DNA of 64,000 nucleotides from Nocardioides sp. 503 (GCF_004522095.1 NZ_SPUI01000001.1:1-64000), one strand, 5' to 3'. Positions 14,377-22,449 are shown, counted from the first letter of the stretch. The notes: a model not told the origin generated them from the letters alone. Translations and numbers: made by a program.

Positions 14377-15360
14377 GTGCGGGTGCCGGTGAGGGTGCAG
14401 GTGCTGGCGTACGTGCCGGTGGTCGACGATGCGGCGTATGCGCGTCTGGTCGAGTGGTGGGTCGGGCGCTGCTTCGCCGCGTGGCAGCGGGTCACGGGCG
14501 TGGACCCCGTGGCTGACCCACGTGTGTGGGTGGAGTGGGCGGTGTTCTCTGAGGGGTCACGACCAGCTCAGAGCACCGGTGTCCGGAAAGTCACCGCGAA
14601 CGACCTGCGCCGCTTCCACGGCGCGGTCGGGCGGGGGCGAGGCAGCATGGGGATGGGCGTGCACGGGATGAACGTGACGGATCACCCGACGATGCCTCGA
14701 GAGTTCAATCTCGGCTCCACCACCGTCGCTTGGGAGAGCGTGTGCGTGCTGGACGCAGAGTTCGTCGTCGGACCGTATGCCGACGACGGCCAGATAGAAC
14801 TGTGCGAGGAGGCGAGTGTCGCGTTGGTGCGCGGGCTGGCCAGTCAGCACGTTGTGTGGTTCGCCAACGTCACTGACGACAACCCGTCGGCGGCCGGCGA
14901 CACTGCGCTCGACAGTGCCTTGGGACAGAACTCGCGTCGCCCGACGCCGCGGCTGCTGCCGGGATACTCGTGGGTGACGTTCTTGACTCCGCAGGTGCTG
15001 GAGGTGTTGGGGGGTGTCGAGTCGGTGGAGGCCTCGGGCGTGTTCGTGTCGGTGGAGCCCGTCGGGGGCGGTGCGTTGGTGAGGGCGACGGAGCGGTTGC
15101 AGGACTTCGCGGGGCCGGTGGTGCGTCGGGTGCGGGATGCGGTTGCGGCGGTGCTGCCGGAGGGGCGTGCGGTGGAGCCGGAGGGCTTCCCGAGCTCGAC
15201 GACGGGGTTGCGGATCGCGTGGGACAACGGGGTGGACGGGCCGGTGGACTACGGGGCGGACAACCGCTACTTCCAGCCGAGGAGGCCCGGAGTGGTGCAG
15301 CTGCCGGATGGGAGCTGGGTGCGGGTATCGCCAGGCATGGAGGTGCGGCGGCTGCGGTGA
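14377..15360 (+). CDS. hypothetical protein (327 aa)
   Basis: Not recognised. Visible parts are an N-terminal VLAYVPVVDDAAYARLVEWW, a Trp-rich first third, an alternating middle with WVTFLTPQVLEVLGGVESVE, and a C-terminal RRPGVVQLPDGSWVRVSPGM. No signal peptide or membrane segment is seen. Some parts recall the large, diverse group of immunity-like cytoplasmic proteins (DUF3396 type), but this is only an impression. The GTG start at 14377 has GAAGGGGAG upstream and a -10-like TACAGT at 14342-14347. The next gene follows at 15382 with its own promoter. Codon use around 15000-15300 has more GTG/GCG/GGG than neighbours. Confidence 0.6.
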   Translation: MRVPVRVQVLAYVPVVDDAAYARLVEWWVGRCFAAWQRVTGVDPVADPRVWVEWAVFSEGSRPAQSTGVRKVTANDLRRFHGAVGRGRGSMGMGVHGMNVTDHPTMPREFNLGSTTVAWESVCVLDAEFVVGPYADDGQIELCEEASVALVRGLASQHVVWFANVTDDNPSAAGDTALDSALGQNSRRPTPRLLPGYSWVTFLTPQVLEVLGGVESVEASGVFVSVEPVGGGALVRATERLQDFAGPVVRRVRDAVAAVLPEGRAVEPEGFPSSTTGLRIAWDNGVDGPVDYGADNRYFQPRRPGVVQLPDGSWVRVSPGMEVRRLR

Positions 15361-15368
15361 GAGAGTCG

Positions 15369-15374
15369 TAGGCT
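15369..15374 (+). promoter_or_regulatory. -10 box of a leaderless promoter
   Basis: TAGGCT at 15369-15374 is followed by 7 nt and the ATG at 15382. No Shine-Dalgarno sequence is present. The same layout precedes several other genes in the window. Confidence 0.45.
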
Positions 15375-15381
15375 TCCGCGC

Positions 15382-15852
15382 ATGGGCGCCTCGGGCTGGC
15401 AGTACACCGTTCCCTACGACTCCGACCTGCAGGCGGCACTGGACCGCCTGCGTGCCGAGACGTTCTCCCGAGGGGACTACCTCTGGCCCTGGGAGGGCGA
15501 CTGGCTCGACCCGTCGGAGCAGCGCCCCCGACCGACCAGCATCGAGGAGCTGGTGACCGACGAGGAGGTCGCGCAGGAGGGGACGCACTCGATCATCGAC
15601 TGCCCCCGGGTGGTGGAGGCTCTCCCCGCCGATGATGCGGCGTGGAGCTCGGCGACGTACCAGGGGACGATCGTGCCCGTGACCGGAGCCGAGCTGCTGG
15701 CCGCCGTCGGCACGGACCACCCGGGCCGCGACCAGCTCGACGTGCTCGACGAGGTCGTGCCCTGCGCTCGGTGGGTGGGACGCGCTGCGGTCCTGTACTC
15801 GTCGTCGGGCGAGCCGGAGCAGCTGGCCTTCTGGGGATACTCCGGCGACTGA
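15382..15852 (+). CDS. conserved hypothetical protein (MGASGW...YxxPY type)
   Basis: A 156-residue cytoplasmic protein starting MGASGWQYTVPYDSDLQAAL and continuing DRLRAETFSRGDYLWPW. This opening is characteristic of a family frequent in Streptomyces and other actinobacteria, of unknown function. The rest contains TSIEELVTDEEVAQEGTHSI and a C-terminal AVLYSSSGEPEQLAFWGYSG. No catalytic motif is recognised. A -10 box 7 nt before the ATG suggests a leaderless transcript independent of the upstream gene. The arr gene starts 26 nt after its stop, so they may be co-transcribed. Confidence 0.75.
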   Translation: MGASGWQYTVPYDSDLQAALDRLRAETFSRGDYLWPWEGDWLDPSEQRPRPTSIEELVTDEEVAQEGTHSIIDCPRVVEALPADDAAWSSATYQGTIVPVTGAELLAAVGTDHPGRDQLDVLDEVVPCARWVGRAAVLYSSSGEPEQLAFWGYSGD

Positions 15853-15878
15853 CGCGCGCATCCCTCAGGATGAGCACC

Positions 15879-16340
15879 ATGGACGACACCACGGGCCCCG
15901 AGGGGCCGGTCAGCTTCGAGCGCTACGAGCACGTCACCGGACCGTTCTTCCACGGGACCAAGGTCGCGCTCCAGGTGGGCGACGAGCTGGTGCCGGGCTA
16001 CGGCTCGAACTTCCAGGAGGGGCGGGTGCTCCGCCACGTCTACTTCACCTCGGTCCTCGAGACCGCGGTGTGGGGCGCCGAGCTGGCGACCGCGCTGGCC
16101 GGCAGCGACGAGCGGGGACACGTCTACGTCGTCGAGCCGGCCGGGCCGTTCAAGGACGACCCCAACGTGACCGACAAGAAGTTCCCCGGCAACCCGACCC
16201 GCTCCTACCGGACCCACGAGCCGCTACGGGTCGTCGGCGAGGTCGAAGACTGGGAGGGGCACCCGCCGGAGGTGCTCCAGGGCATGCTCGACGGCCTGGC
16301 GGTGCTCCGCGCCGAGGGGCGCGACGTCATCTTCGACTAG
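15879..16340 (+). CDS. arr: rifampin ADP-ribosyltransferase (Arr)
   Basis: This 153-residue enzyme inactivates rifamycins by transferring ADP-ribose from NAD to the drug. Family motifs are complete: FERYEHVTGPFFHGTKVALQ, RHVYFTSVLETAVWGAELA, HVYVVEPAGPFKDDPNVTDK, KKFPGNPTRSYRTHEPLRVV and VEDWEGHPPEVL. The His of FHGTK, the Tyr of VYFTS and the Asp region of EPAG...DDPN correspond to the NAD-binding and catalytic positions of Arr. ATG 15879 is chosen because AGGA (15867-15870) lies 8 nt upstream; an in-frame ATG at 15870 would add three residues. Arr homologues are chromosomal in many actinobacteria and usually act as intrinsic resistance genes. There is no mobile-element context here. Confidence 0.93.
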   Translation: MDDTTGPEGPVSFERYEHVTGPFFHGTKVALQVGDELVPGYGSNFQEGRVLRHVYFTSVLETAVWGAELATALAGSDERGHVYVVEPAGPFKDDPNVTDKKFPGNPTRSYRTHEPLRVVGEVEDWEGHPPEVLQGMLDGLAVLRAEGRDVIFD

Positions 16341-16422
16341 GGGTCGCGCCCTCGGCGACGAGCCGGATCGCCTCCTCGGCGGAGACCGTCGACGGTCGGC
16401 GGAGGTAGTGCCGCAGGCTCAT
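16327..16422 (-). CDS. possible 31-codon ORF, translationally coupled
   Basis: The ATG at 16422 overlaps the stop of the upstream DUF3817-like gene (ATGA). The predicted peptide MSLRHYLRRPSTVSAEEAI continues to TPSRR and ends inside the 3' end of arr. The STVSAEEAIRLVAEGA part recalls the opening of rhodanese domains, so it may be a truncated relic. It may equally be non-coding. Confidence 0.2.
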   Translation of the reverse strand: MSLRHYLRRPSTVSAEEAIRLVAEGATPSRR

Positions 16423-16682
16423 CGCCCCGCCTCCTTCCTCACCTGGAGCAGCGTCAGCGGGCCGCTCAGGAGCGGCAGCACGGCGTAGACGCGCGTCCGC
16501 GTGGCCAGTCCGCGGCCGAACAGGGCCGTGACGGCGACCGCGAGGTAGAGGGCGCCGTGCGTCGGGCCGAGCGCGCTCGCGACGCGGTCGTCGTGCACGG
16601 TGGCCAGGTTGACCAGCAGCGCCACGACGCTGACGAGCTCCAGCAGCGACAGGATGCTCAGCGTGCGGAGAAGCGGCCTCAC
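16419..16682 (-). CDS. DUF3817-type small membrane protein
   Basis: An 87-residue integral membrane protein with three hydrophobic segments. It starts MRPLLRTLSILSLLELVSVV, continues with GPTHGALYLAVAVTALFG, and ends LLSGPLTLLQVRKE. The RxLxxLSxLEGxS-like start and the central GxxHGxLY motif are typical of DUF3817. Function is unknown. Its start overlaps the stop of the upstream membrane-protein gene by 4 nt, and it belongs to the marR operon. Confidence 0.8.
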   Translation of the reverse strand: MRPLLRTLSILSLLELVSVVALLVNLATVHDDRVASALGPTHGALYLAVAVTALFGRGLATRTRVYAVLPLLSGPLTLLQVRKEAGR

Positions 16683-17131
16683 GAGTAGTCCGACCCGGGT
16701 CGCACGATCATGAGCACGACGACGACCGCCCAGAGCAGGTTGAAGATCCCCGCGAGCATCGACAGCCGGCGCAGCCGGCCACCGTCGTCGGGATGGTCGA
16801 GAGCCTCCTGCTGGAGCGGGGTGATCCGAAGGACGAGCAGCGCCCCGGCGACCGCGGTCAGGCCCATCGCGACCAGGATCCAGATCTCGGTCGTGCGCCC
16901 CTGGACGGTGGCCAGGACGAGGCCGACGACCGGCACCACCAGGGCCAGACCGCCGTACACGCGAGTGACGCGGTGCAGCATCCGCGCGACGTCGAGGCTC
17001 CGGACGCCCACGTCGGGCGAGGGTGGGACGGTCCGCGGGGCGTAGCGCGGGAACAGGCTGGTCGTCACTGCGACGGGCCCCACCAGCAGGATCGCGGCCA
17101 CGACGTGGACCGAGAGGAGGAAGGCTTCCAT
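16679..17131 (-). CDS. four-helix membrane protein (DUF2269-like)
   Basis: A 150-residue membrane protein with four predicted helices: residues 4-25 (FLLSVHVVAAILLVGPVAVT), about 60-80, 83-103 and 125-147. The opening with SVHVVAAILLVGP resembles DUF2269/CopD-like families of unknown function. It sits between marR and the DUF3817 gene on the minus strand. Its ATG lies 1 nt after a 19-bp inverted repeat that also covers the marR stop codon. It may be an effector or drug-related gene controlled by that MarR, by context only. Confidence 0.72.
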   Translation of the reverse strand: MEAFLLSVHVVAAILLVGPVAVTTSLFPRYAPRTVPPSPDVGVRSLDVARMLHRVTRVYGGLALVVPVVGLVLATVQGRTTEIWILVAMGLTAVAGALLVLRITPLQQEALDHPDDGGRLRRLSMLAGIFNLLWAVVVVLMIVRPGSDYS

Positions 17132-17132
17132 G

Positions 17133-17151
17133 CCTTCAGGTTAACTGAAGG
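17133..17151 (-). promoter_or_regulatory. inverted repeat between marR and the DUF2269-like gene
   Basis: CCTTCAG (17133-17139) and CTGAAGG (17145-17151) flank GTTAA. The repeat overlaps the marR stop codon and ends 1 nt before the next start codon. It could be a MarR operator or an RNA hairpin hiding the ribosome binding site of the downstream gene. Confidence 0.4.
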
Positions 17152-17572
17152 TGGCTCCGCCTCCACCAACGGTCGGCGGCAACGACGCGCGAAGGGCGCC
17201 GATGAGCTCCGGGTGGGCCGCCGCCAGCTGGGCATCGAGCCGACCCAGCACGGCGGTCACCTCGCCGAGCAGCGCCTCGCCCGCGGCCGTCACCTGCAGC
17301 GTCGAGGCGGCCCCGGCGTGCGCGGTGCCGTCGCCGACCAGACCGGCGGCGGTGAGCGCCGCGACCGCCGTGTGGGCGCTCTGGACGGTGATGTGGGACC
17401 GGCGCGCCAGCTCGCTGAACGAGATCCCCGGCGTCCTCCGGACGTGCCCCAGCAGCCCGTACTTGCGGATCGTCAGCCCCAGTGGCTTCAGCGCCTCCGC
17501 GAACGCCGCCTCCCACGTCCGAGCCACCGCCAGCAGTGCGATCGTCGGACTGAACGGAGGCGGCGCCGGCAT
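17141..17572 (-). CDS. MarR-family transcriptional regulator
   Basis: A 143-residue MarR-type winged helix-turn-helix protein. The DNA-binding region is LKPLGLTIRKYGLLGHV, then GISFSELARRSHITVQSAHT, with the wing in DGTAHAGAASTLQVTAAG. Such regulators usually repress nearby genes until bound by a small aromatic ligand. It heads a three-gene minus-strand operon with two small membrane proteins and opens with ATG at 17572. The ligand is not predictable from sequence. Confidence 0.88.
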   Translation of the reverse strand: MPAPPPFSPTIALLAVARTWEAAFAEALKPLGLTIRKYGLLGHVRRTPGISFSELARRSHITVQSAHTAVAALTAAGLVGDGTAHAGAASTLQVTAAGEALLGEVTAVLGRLDAQLAAAHPELIGALRASLPPTVGGGGATFS

Positions 17573-17812
17573 GGGGGGAGCCTAGTCAGCCAGGCGCCGC
17601 CCGACGGTCGAGGAGGACGAAGTCCTCACTCCAGACCACGGGGACGTCGTCGCAGCGATGCCCTCGGGCTCTGGCCGAGACATCGACAGAGGCCTGAGGG
17701 CGGTTGCCCAGGAGACGAGGGCGTCTTGGCTCGTTTGCCTGAGGTGGGGCCCGGGACTCGCCTATCGTCGGGCGCACCACGTCGACAGTGCTGAGGAACG
17801 GACGCCAGCTTC

Positions 17813-20800
17813 ATGGGTCGGAAAGTTGCAGTTGCGAGCGCGCTGGTTGCCCTGCTCCTCGTCACGTCGCTGGGAGCTGTGGCGGACGCCGCTCCACGAT
17901 CCGGCGAGATGCCAGGTCGCGCGGGTGCGAGGCTCACCTGCGCGGACGCGGAGGCCGCGGTGCAGGCGGCCGCAGTGTCGCTGCGTTCTGCGAAGAAGCA
18001 GGTGAAGCGAGCGCGGGCGGCTCTGAAGCGTGCGGTGCGCTCCGGCCGGCCCACCCGTCCGGCGAAGGTGCGGCTGCGCAAGGCCCAGCGGGTCGCGGTG
18101 GCGGCTCGGGCGCGCCTGGACCGTGCCCGCCGACAGATGACCGTCTCGTGTGCGTCTGCCCCCGCTCCCGCACCCGTGACCGGCCTCGTGACCGTCGTCT
18201 CGGCTTCGTCGGTGAGCCTGTCGTGGCACGTCCCCACCCCCCGGCCGGTGGGCATCACCGTCCGGAGGGCCGTCGGGCGCGTGGCACCCACCGCAGCGAA
18301 CCCGGGCGCCTTGGTGGCGAACCTGCCCGGCACGGCGGCCGGGCACGTGGACGCCACCGTCTCGTCCTCGACGACGTACAGCTACAGCGTCTTCGTCCGC
18401 GACAGCGCCGGGCGGCTCTCTGCGCCGGCATCGGCATCGGCGACCACGCTGGGCGCACCGGACACGACCGGCCCGGGCGCTGTCACCGGGCTGGACGTCG
18501 ACCCGACGTCGTCCACGATCGCCTTCGTCTGGACCCCTCCCGATGACGCGGACCTGGCCGGCGTCGAGATCAGGCGCTCGGACGGCGATGTCGCGCCCGG
18601 GGTGGGTGGAGGCGTGCTCGTGTTCACGGCTGCGCCGTCGGCCGCCGACTACACCGACGCCGGCCTGACGAGCGGCCAGGCGTACTCCTACTCGTTCGTG
18701 ACCTTCGATGCGGCCGGAAACCGTGGCGCGCCGGTGAACGTCAGCGTCGCTCTCCCGGACGCGGAGGGAACGGCCACCGGGGTGGCTCCGAACTCGGACA
18801 CGGTCGAGCCGTCGCCCGACCTGGTGAGATCGGTGGTCGACAACGGCGACGGGACCGTGACGTTGACGGTAGGCACAGCGCCGACGGCTCGTGGTGCGAA
18901 GGCCGGTGCGCGGTGGCGCATCGGCTCAGCCCAGGTCTCGGGTACGCCGGTCGCCGGGCAGAACCAGTGCGACTACTTCGGTTTCCAGCTGTCGGGCGGA
19001 CAGCCTGGCTCGACGTTGGTGCGTCCTTTCGCGGGCGCGCCGTACGGGTTGATGCAGCGCAACACGGTCGTGCAGACCGACATCTCGGGGTCCTACTGCA
19101 AGGTGACGGGTCCTCGGGCGACGATCGACGAGGCCTACAAGACCTTCGACCGGGCGTGGGTCGTCGAAGGCAGTGCCGTGGGTCCCCGGTACTCCGGAGA
19201 CGTCGGGTACGCCGACAAGGCGAAGCTGCCGTTCGGGTGCACCGCGAGCAGCGGTGCGACCTTCTCGGCGACGGCGGACTTCTCGGACATCTCGGGTCGC
19301 GCAGACATCAAGTGGACCGGGTCGGGGACGCCTTCGGTGGAGGTGTCGGTGACAGCCAAGCCGACGTTCACACTCGAGGCGAAGGTGTCGGGGAACCTCA
19401 CGTGCACCCCGTCGCTGGGGAAGGGCTTGTTCCTCCCGCTCGGGTCGACCCCCTTGGTGTTGGAGCTGAAGCCGGAGGCGACCGTCACGATCGACGCATC
19501 CGTCGACGCCACGTTGACCTTCAGGCCCACGCTCACCCTGTCGACGACGCAGGCGAAGAACCACCTCACGGTGCCGGCGCCGGTGCTGTCCGGGGCGGCC
19601 GAGGCCACCCTCGACGCCGGCCTGTACCTCAACGCGAGCCTGATGGTGGCCGGCGTGGCCGGGATCGAGGGGAAGATCGGTCCACACCTGACGGCACCGC
19701 TGACGAGCCCGTTCTGCGGCGACCTGTCCATCCATGCCTCGCTCGCTCTGAAGGTGGACGTGCTGTTCCGGAACTGGACGCAGCCACTGGCGTCCGGCGA
19801 CTTCGCACACACCAAGGTGGGGGACTGTCCGGGCTTGGACGGAAGTGTGCAGCTCGGGCCCAGTGGCCGAGGGCAGTCGCTGGACGCCGAGCTCGACGAG
19901 ACCGGCCAGGTACTCCTCCACGACTACAACTGCTACGGCCGAACGACGGTGCGAGCGACGAACGTGACGACCTCCGTGGGCGACGACGCCATCTGCTTCA
20001 CCAACGACATGACGTCGGACGCCAAGGCGGTCATGTACCCGCAGTACTCGAGGAAGAACGTCGTCCCCCAGTCCCAGGTCGACTGCCCCGACCCGCAGGG
20101 GTACATGTACCGCTGGGACCGAGCGACCAAGGCGACGGCCTGGATCGACCTGGGGGGCGCCTGTCACTACCAGGCGTTCAAGGTGAGCGACAACGGCCGC
20201 TGGCTCGCCGTGCTCGTCGACGAGAGCGGCGGACGGCTCCTGCTGCGAGATCTGGAGACAGGCTCGACCACCGAGATCGCTCCACCGTGCGAGTGGTGTG
20301 CTCCTCGAGGTGTCAGCGATGACGGTTCTCGGGTGGTCTACGACGGTCGGACGCAGCTGGTGACGCGGGACGGAGACGTCGTCGACGGCGCGACCGAGGC
20401 CGCGGTGTACGTGTGGGAGCGCGGCGTCGGGTCGATGCGCATCGCCGGGGGCGGTGCCGCCACCGACGACGTGAGGGTCCTCTCGACGAGTAGGGACGCG
20501 CGGACCGTGGCGTTCAGCCGGACACCGGGGGCTGCCGGTGCCATGAACGAGCTGCACCTGTGGCGCGCCGGGACCGGTGCGGAGCAGGTGCCGATCGGGG
20601 ACAACAACGGGTACCTCGCGGTGTCGCTGTCCGCCGACGGGAGTGTCGCCGGCGTCACCTACCGGGAGCCGGCCGGTGACGAGCTCTGGCGATCATCGTT
20701 GTACTGGTCGGACAGCCAGGTGCTCCAGACGGTGGAGGAGCTGGGGTTCGCGCACACTGCGTCACAGCTCGTCCTGAGCGGCGACGGGTCAACGATGGCG

Positions 20801-20902
20801 TTCAACACCGAGGACACCTTGGTCGCCGAGGACGTCGACAGCAGCACGGCCTACGACGACGACTACGACTGGTACTTCGCGGAGGTCCCCCCGCCGGCCT
20901 GA
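17813..20902 (+). CDS. large secreted protein with two fibronectin type III domains
   Basis: A 1029-residue exported protein. Residues 1-27 are a signal peptide (VASALVALLLVTSLGAVADA). Residues 42-110 form a very basic helical, probably coiled-coil segment rich in Ala/Arg/Lys. Two fibronectin III domains follow, at about 119-212 and 216-310, with the usual VSLSWHVPTP, YSYSVFVRDSAG and YSYSFVTFDAAGNRGAP strands. The middle (about 330-680) is a beta-rich domain of unknown type with several Cys. The last 330 residues (WLAVLVDESGGRLLLRD, ARTVAFSRTPG, SADGSVAGVTYRE, LSGDGSTMAFNTED) look like TolB/PD40 propeller blades. No LPXTG anchor is seen. A -10-like TATCGT lies at 17762-17767. Role unknown; surface binding is plausible. 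Confidence 0.82.
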   Translation: MGRKVAVASALVALLLVTSLGAVADAAPRSGEMPGRAGARLTCADAEAAVQAAAVSLRSAKKQVKRARAALKRAVRSGRPTRPAKVRLRKAQRVAVAARARLDRARRQMTVSCASAPAPAPVTGLVTVVSASSVSLSWHVPTPRPVGITVRRAVGRVAPTAANPGALVANLPGTAAGHVDATVSSSTTYSYSVFVRDSAGRLSAPASASATTLGAPDTTGPGAVTGLDVDPTSSTIAFVWTPPDDADLAGVEIRRSDGDVAPGVGGGVLVFTAAPSAADYTDAGLTSGQAYSYSFVTFDAAGNRGAPVNVSVALPDAEGTATGVAPNSDTVEPSPDLVRSVVDNGDGTVTLTVGTAPTARGAKAGARWRIGSAQVSGTPVAGQNQCDYFGFQLSGGQPGSTLVRPFAGAPYGLMQRNTVVQTDISGSYCKVTGPRATIDEAYKTFDRAWVVEGSAVGPRYSGDVGYADKAKLPFGCTASSGATFSATADFSDISGRADIKWTGSGTPSVEVSVTAKPTFTLEAKVSGNLTCTPSLGKGLFLPLGSTPLVLELKPEATVTIDASVDATLTFRPTLTLSTTQAKNHLTVPAPVLSGAAEATLDAGLYLNASLMVAGVAGIEGKIGPHLTAPLTSPFCGDLSIHASLALKVDVLFRNWTQPLASGDFAHTKVGDCPGLDGSVQLGPSGRGQSLDAELDETGQVLLHDYNCYGRTTVRATNVTTSVGDDAICFTNDMTSDAKAVMYPQYSRKNVVPQSQVDCPDPQGYMYRWDRATKATAWIDLGGACHYQAFKVSDNGRWLAVLVDESGGRLLLRDLETGSTTEIAPPCEWCAPRGVSDDGSRVVYDGRTQLVTRDGDVVDGATEAAVYVWERGVGSMRIAGGGAATDDVRVLSTSRDARTVAFSRTPGAAGAMNELHLWRAGTGAEQVPIGDNNGYLAVSLSADGSVAGVTYREPAGDELWRSSLYWSDSQVLQTVEELGFAHTASQLVLSGDGSTMAFNTEDTLVAEDVDSSTAYDDDYDWYFAEVPPPA

Positions 20903-20992
20903 GGCACGTCGGAACCTGTTGCGGCACTGGGGCTCAGAGACCCGCGGGGAACCGGTCGCGATGCCACGGCGATCGACTCCGCGCAGGGCTGG

Positions 20993-21949
20993 CTACACCG
21001 CGGCGCGCAGGTGGGCGCCCCAGCCCTCGACGAGGTCGAGGTACTCCTCCGGGCTCTCCATCATCAGCGCGTGCCGGCGGTCGTCGAGCACGTGACCCTG
21101 CCAGTCGGGCCGGGACTTGAGCACCTGGCGCAGGACCTTGGCAGGCACCAGTGCGTCGGCGGTGCCGCCCAGGATGAGGGTGGGCGCCTCGACGGCGGCG
21201 ATGGCGCGCAGGACGCGGCGCGGGTTGGTCCACAGGGCAGCGATCGACAGCAGGGCGGTGCGCAGCGCCTTGCGGCGGCCGGCGGCGAGGTCGTCGTCGG
21301 GGTCCGCGAACTCCTGCGCCATCAGGTCGATCAGCTCGGGGCGTACGCCGTCCGGGTCGGTGAAGATCAGCCGCAGCAGGTGCCGGTTGCGGCGCTCGTC
21401 CGAGCCGGCTCCCGCGCCGACCAACCCGAGGGCGGTGGCGCTGATCGACGAGAGCACGATCGGCGCCATGCCGTCGAAGGTGGCGCGCGCCGGGACCAGC
21501 AGGCGGAGCGGGTGGGACGGCGGCAGGGCGGGGGAGACCAGCACCAGGCGCTCGACGCGCTCCGGCTGCTGAGCGGCGAGGAGGGTGGCGATCAGGCCGC
21601 CCATGGAGTTGCCGTGGAGGTCGAAGCGGGTCCAGCCGAGGGCGTCGGCGACCTGGATCACGAAGGCGACGTAGGAGTCGACGGTCAGCGCGTCGTCCTC
21701 CTGGGCCTGCGTCTGGCCGAAGCCGGGCAGGTCGACCGCGACGACGGGGCCGGTGGCGCTCAGTCCGGGCATGACCTCGACCCAGGTGACCGAGGAGCCG
21801 CCGAGGCCGTGGACGAGCAGCTGGGGCGTCCCGTGGGCGGCGCCCTTCTGGGCCGGTGCCCGCAGGATGCGGACGGCGCGGCCGCCCACCTCGAGCGTCT
21901 CGTCGACGACGCCGGGCCAGGCCCGACCGACTCTCCTGGCTGATCGCAT
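20993..21949 (-). CDS. alpha/beta-fold hydrolase
   Basis: A 318-residue hydrolase. The oxyanion region is LLVHGLGGSSVTW, the nucleophile elbow is HGNSMGG (Ser at about residue 128), and the catalytic His is in DDRRHALMMESPEEYLD near the C-terminus. APTLILGGTADALVP provides the acid-containing strand. The family includes esterases, haloperoxidase-like and C-C bond hydrolases; substrate unknown. Longer frames upstream run into the lrp gene and were not used. The ATG at 21949 lies inside a 17-nt inverted repeat, suggesting tight control at its start. It is transcribed away from the neighbouring secreted-protein gene's end. Confidence 0.82.
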   Translation of the reverse strand: MRSARRVGRAWPGVVDETLEVGGRAVRILRAPAQKGAAHGTPQLLVHGLGGSSVTWVEVMPGLSATGPVVAVDLPGFGQTQAQEDDALTVDSYVAFVIQVADALGWTRFDLHGNSMGGLIATLLAAQQPERVERLVLVSPALPPSHPLRLLVPARATFDGMAPIVLSSISATALGLVGAGAGSDERRNRHLLRLIFTDPDGVRPELIDLMAQEFADPDDDLAAGRRKALRTALLSIAALWTNPRRVLRAIAAVEAPTLILGGTADALVPAKVLRQVLKSRPDWQGHVLDDRRHALMMESPEEYLDLVEGWGAHLRAAV

Positions 21950-21962
21950 ACTCCGAGTATGC
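21946..21962 (-). promoter_or_regulatory. perfect inverted repeat across the hydrolase start codon
   Basis: GCATACTC (21946-21953) and GAGTATGC (21955-21962) flank a single C. The hydrolase ATG (21949-21947) lies within it. A second near-palindrome, CACCCCTAGAGGTG, is at 21986-21999 in the same 50-nt gap. Both may be operators; the regulator is unknown. Confidence 0.45.
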
Positions 21963-21999
21963 CAACCGGTGGGCTGATCGCGTACCACCCCTAGAGGTG

Positions 22000-22449
22000 T
22001 CACTGGCTGGGGCGGGGCTCGGGCTCCTCGAAGACCAGGAGGGTGCGGGTGGAGATGACGCCGGCCATGCCCTGGATCTGGTCGAGGACCACGCGGCGCA
22101 GGTCGGCGTTGTCGGCGGCGCGGACGAGCAGGACGACGTCGAACTCCCCGCCCACCAGCGCGATGTGCTCGACGCCGGGCAGGGTCTGGAGATGCTCGCG
22201 GATGCTGCGCCAGTCGGCCTGGCGGACGTTGAGGGTGACGTAGGCCGAGGTGCCCAGGCCGCTGAGCACCGGGTCGACGTCGGCGCGGTAGCCGCGGATC
22301 ACCCCGGAGGACTGGAGGCGCTCGACCCGCGCGTAGGCGTTGGCCCGCGAGATGTGCAGGGTCTCCGCGAGCGTGCGCATCGACATCCGGCCGTCGCGGG
22401 TGAGGGCGTCGAGGATCCGTCGGTCGGTGTCGTCGAGGGGGCTGGCCAC
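22000..22449 (-). CDS. Lrp/AsnC-family transcriptional regulator
   Basis: A 149-residue regulator. The N-terminal helix-turn-helix is LDDTDRRILDALTRDGR followed by MSMRTLAETLHISRANAYAR. The C-terminal ligand-sensing RAM domain includes AYVTLNVRQADWRSIREHLQ and VEHIALVGGEFDVVLLVRA. The GTG at 22449 is chosen because the family domain starts right after it; the frame stays open upstream to 22533, but those residues are not family-like and would cover the intergenic operator. It is divergent from the 2-oxoacid dehydrogenase operon, as in mycobacteria and other actinobacteria where an Lrp-type protein controls branched-chain amino acid catabolism, so it probably regulates that operon. Confidence 0.88.
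   Translation of the reverse strand: MASPLDDTDRRILDALTRDGRMSMRTLAETLHISRANAYARVERLQSSGVIRGYRADVDPVLSGLGTSAYVTLNVRQADWRSIREHLQTLPGVEHIALVGGEFDVVLLVRAADNADLRRVVLDQIQGMAGVISTRTLLVFEEPEPRPSQ

Noticed and set aside
17586-17780. 64-codon minus-strand frame before the secreted FN3 gene
   Set aside because: Its C-terminal CDDVPVVWSEDFVLLDRR looks protein-like, but there is no start signal, family or upstream partner. It may be a relic; evidence is too weak for a gene.
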